A stretch of 64,000 bases of DNA, taken from contig NC_015844.1 in the NCBI RefSeq assembly GCF_000973105.1, positions 2,848,501-2,912,500 on the forward strand, written 5' to 3'. Each line of letters begins with the position of its first letter. Positions within the stretch are counted from its first letter, which is position 1. The position numbers and the translations under genes are program-made. Below the pieces are notes generated by a model. The model was not told where the DNA came from and made no database searches. It saw only the letters and a program-made list of their open reading frames with translations. Of this stretch, positions 63,703 through 64,000 are shown piece after piece. This DNA comes from Zobellia galactanivorans (GTDB lineage: Bacteria > Bacteroidota > Bacteroidia > Flavobacteriales > Flavobacteriaceae).

Positions 63703-64000
63703 ATGAAAGGGTTCATATCCTTCGAACCTTTAATTACACTTCTATTACTTCTTACTACCGTATTTTGCTCCGCACAAGAACTTTCTTTTGAGGATGGTAA
63801 AAAATACATTTTAGGCGGCTTGGAAGTAACAGGACTGCAAAGTTATAACGAGCAGACAGTAAAGACCTATACCGGATTAAGGGTAGGGCAGCCCATCACC
63901 TTACCGGGAGATGAGATCAGTAGTGTTATCAATAAACTTTGGGGGCTTGAGCTTTTCAAGAATATCGACTTTTATATTACCAACATCGAAGGTGATAAGG
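63703..64000 (+). CDS. bamA: Outer membrane assembly factor BamA, N-terminal part (runs off window)
   Basis: Too short for an ORF listing but clearly coding: ATG at 63703, four bases after uppS, then a signal peptide (MKGFISFEPLITLLLLLTTV...SAQ) and the first POTRA domain (ILGGLEVTGLQSYNEQTVKTY ... GLRVGQPI, ISSVINKLWGLELFKNIDFYI). Ninety-nine residues are visible and the frame is open at base 64000. It inserts beta-barrel proteins into the outer membrane. Confidence 0.88.
   Translation, partial: MKGFISFEPLITLLLLLTTVFCSAQELSFEDGKKYILGGLEVTGLQSYNEQTVKTYTGLRVGQPITLPGDEISSVINKLWGLELFKNIDFYITNIEGDK

Overview
The window reads as chromosome of a marine Flavobacteriaceae bacterium (Zobellia/Maribacter-like; the genus is a guess). 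Grounds: a type IX secretion (T9SS) C-terminal sorting domain, a SusC/SusD pair, S1 sulfatases, GH16 and GH97 enzymes, a triple-tyrosine membrane-spanning regulator, a folK-deoxynucleoside kinase fusion, DUF6089 and DUF5723 outer membrane proteins, and -7 boxes of the Bacteroidota type TAnnTTTG.

Layout. (1) 1-13851: the 3' part of one giant T9SS-exported adhesin/carbohydrate-binding protein whose true start lies left of the window. (2) 13899-16938, minus strand: proline biosynthesis operon proC-proB-proA, preceded by a small unknown ORF. (3) 16.9-20.8 kb: AT-rich, gene-poor stretch with two exported lipoproteins and one small outer membrane protein, all unrecognised; one lipoprotein seems to have its signal peptide knocked out of frame at an A9 run. 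(4) 20.8-39.1 kb: an approximately 18 kb polysaccharide utilisation locus (PUL), all on the minus strand: regulator, SusC, SusD, glycan-binding lipoprotein, GH16; then sulfatase, GH97, sulfatase, DUF6786-like protein and a truncated lipoprotein. It is bracketed by a perfect 153 bp direct repeat holding tRNA-Leu(UAA). The right copy sits next to an intact tRNA-Gly(GCC); the left copy sits next to a decayed 3' half of the same tRNA-Gly. This has the shape of an island inserted at the tRNA-Gly anticodon region. (5) 39.2-64 kb: ordinary core genome: mutS, trmH-type methyltransferase, folK-dNK fusion, sppA, OmpA-like protein, queuosine-precursor transporter, AsmA-like protein, DUF2797, GH3-type adenylating enzyme, clpX, clpP, tig, small membrane protein, alpha/beta hydrolase, pdxJ, CBS protein, nadK, DUF6089, uppS and the 5' end of bamA (runs off the right edge).

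How it fits together. The PUL would bind an extracellular glycan (SusD and the three-module lipoprotein), cut it (GH16), desulfate and trim it (two sulfatases, GH97) and import it through SusC under control of the 931-residue regulator. The regulator gene lies directly upstream of susC, and three 11-bp tandem repeats stand between them. The substrate cannot be fixed from sequence: the GH16 resembles laminarinases, while the sulfatases point to a sulfated polymer.

The most interesting observations are the tRNA-Gly/tRNA-Leu bracketed PUL with its decayed tRNA half, the 11-bp iterons before susC, the A9 slippage at a lipoprotein start, and a strong hairpin directly before the queuosine-precursor transporter. 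No CRISPR array, rRNA, transposase or integrase was seen.
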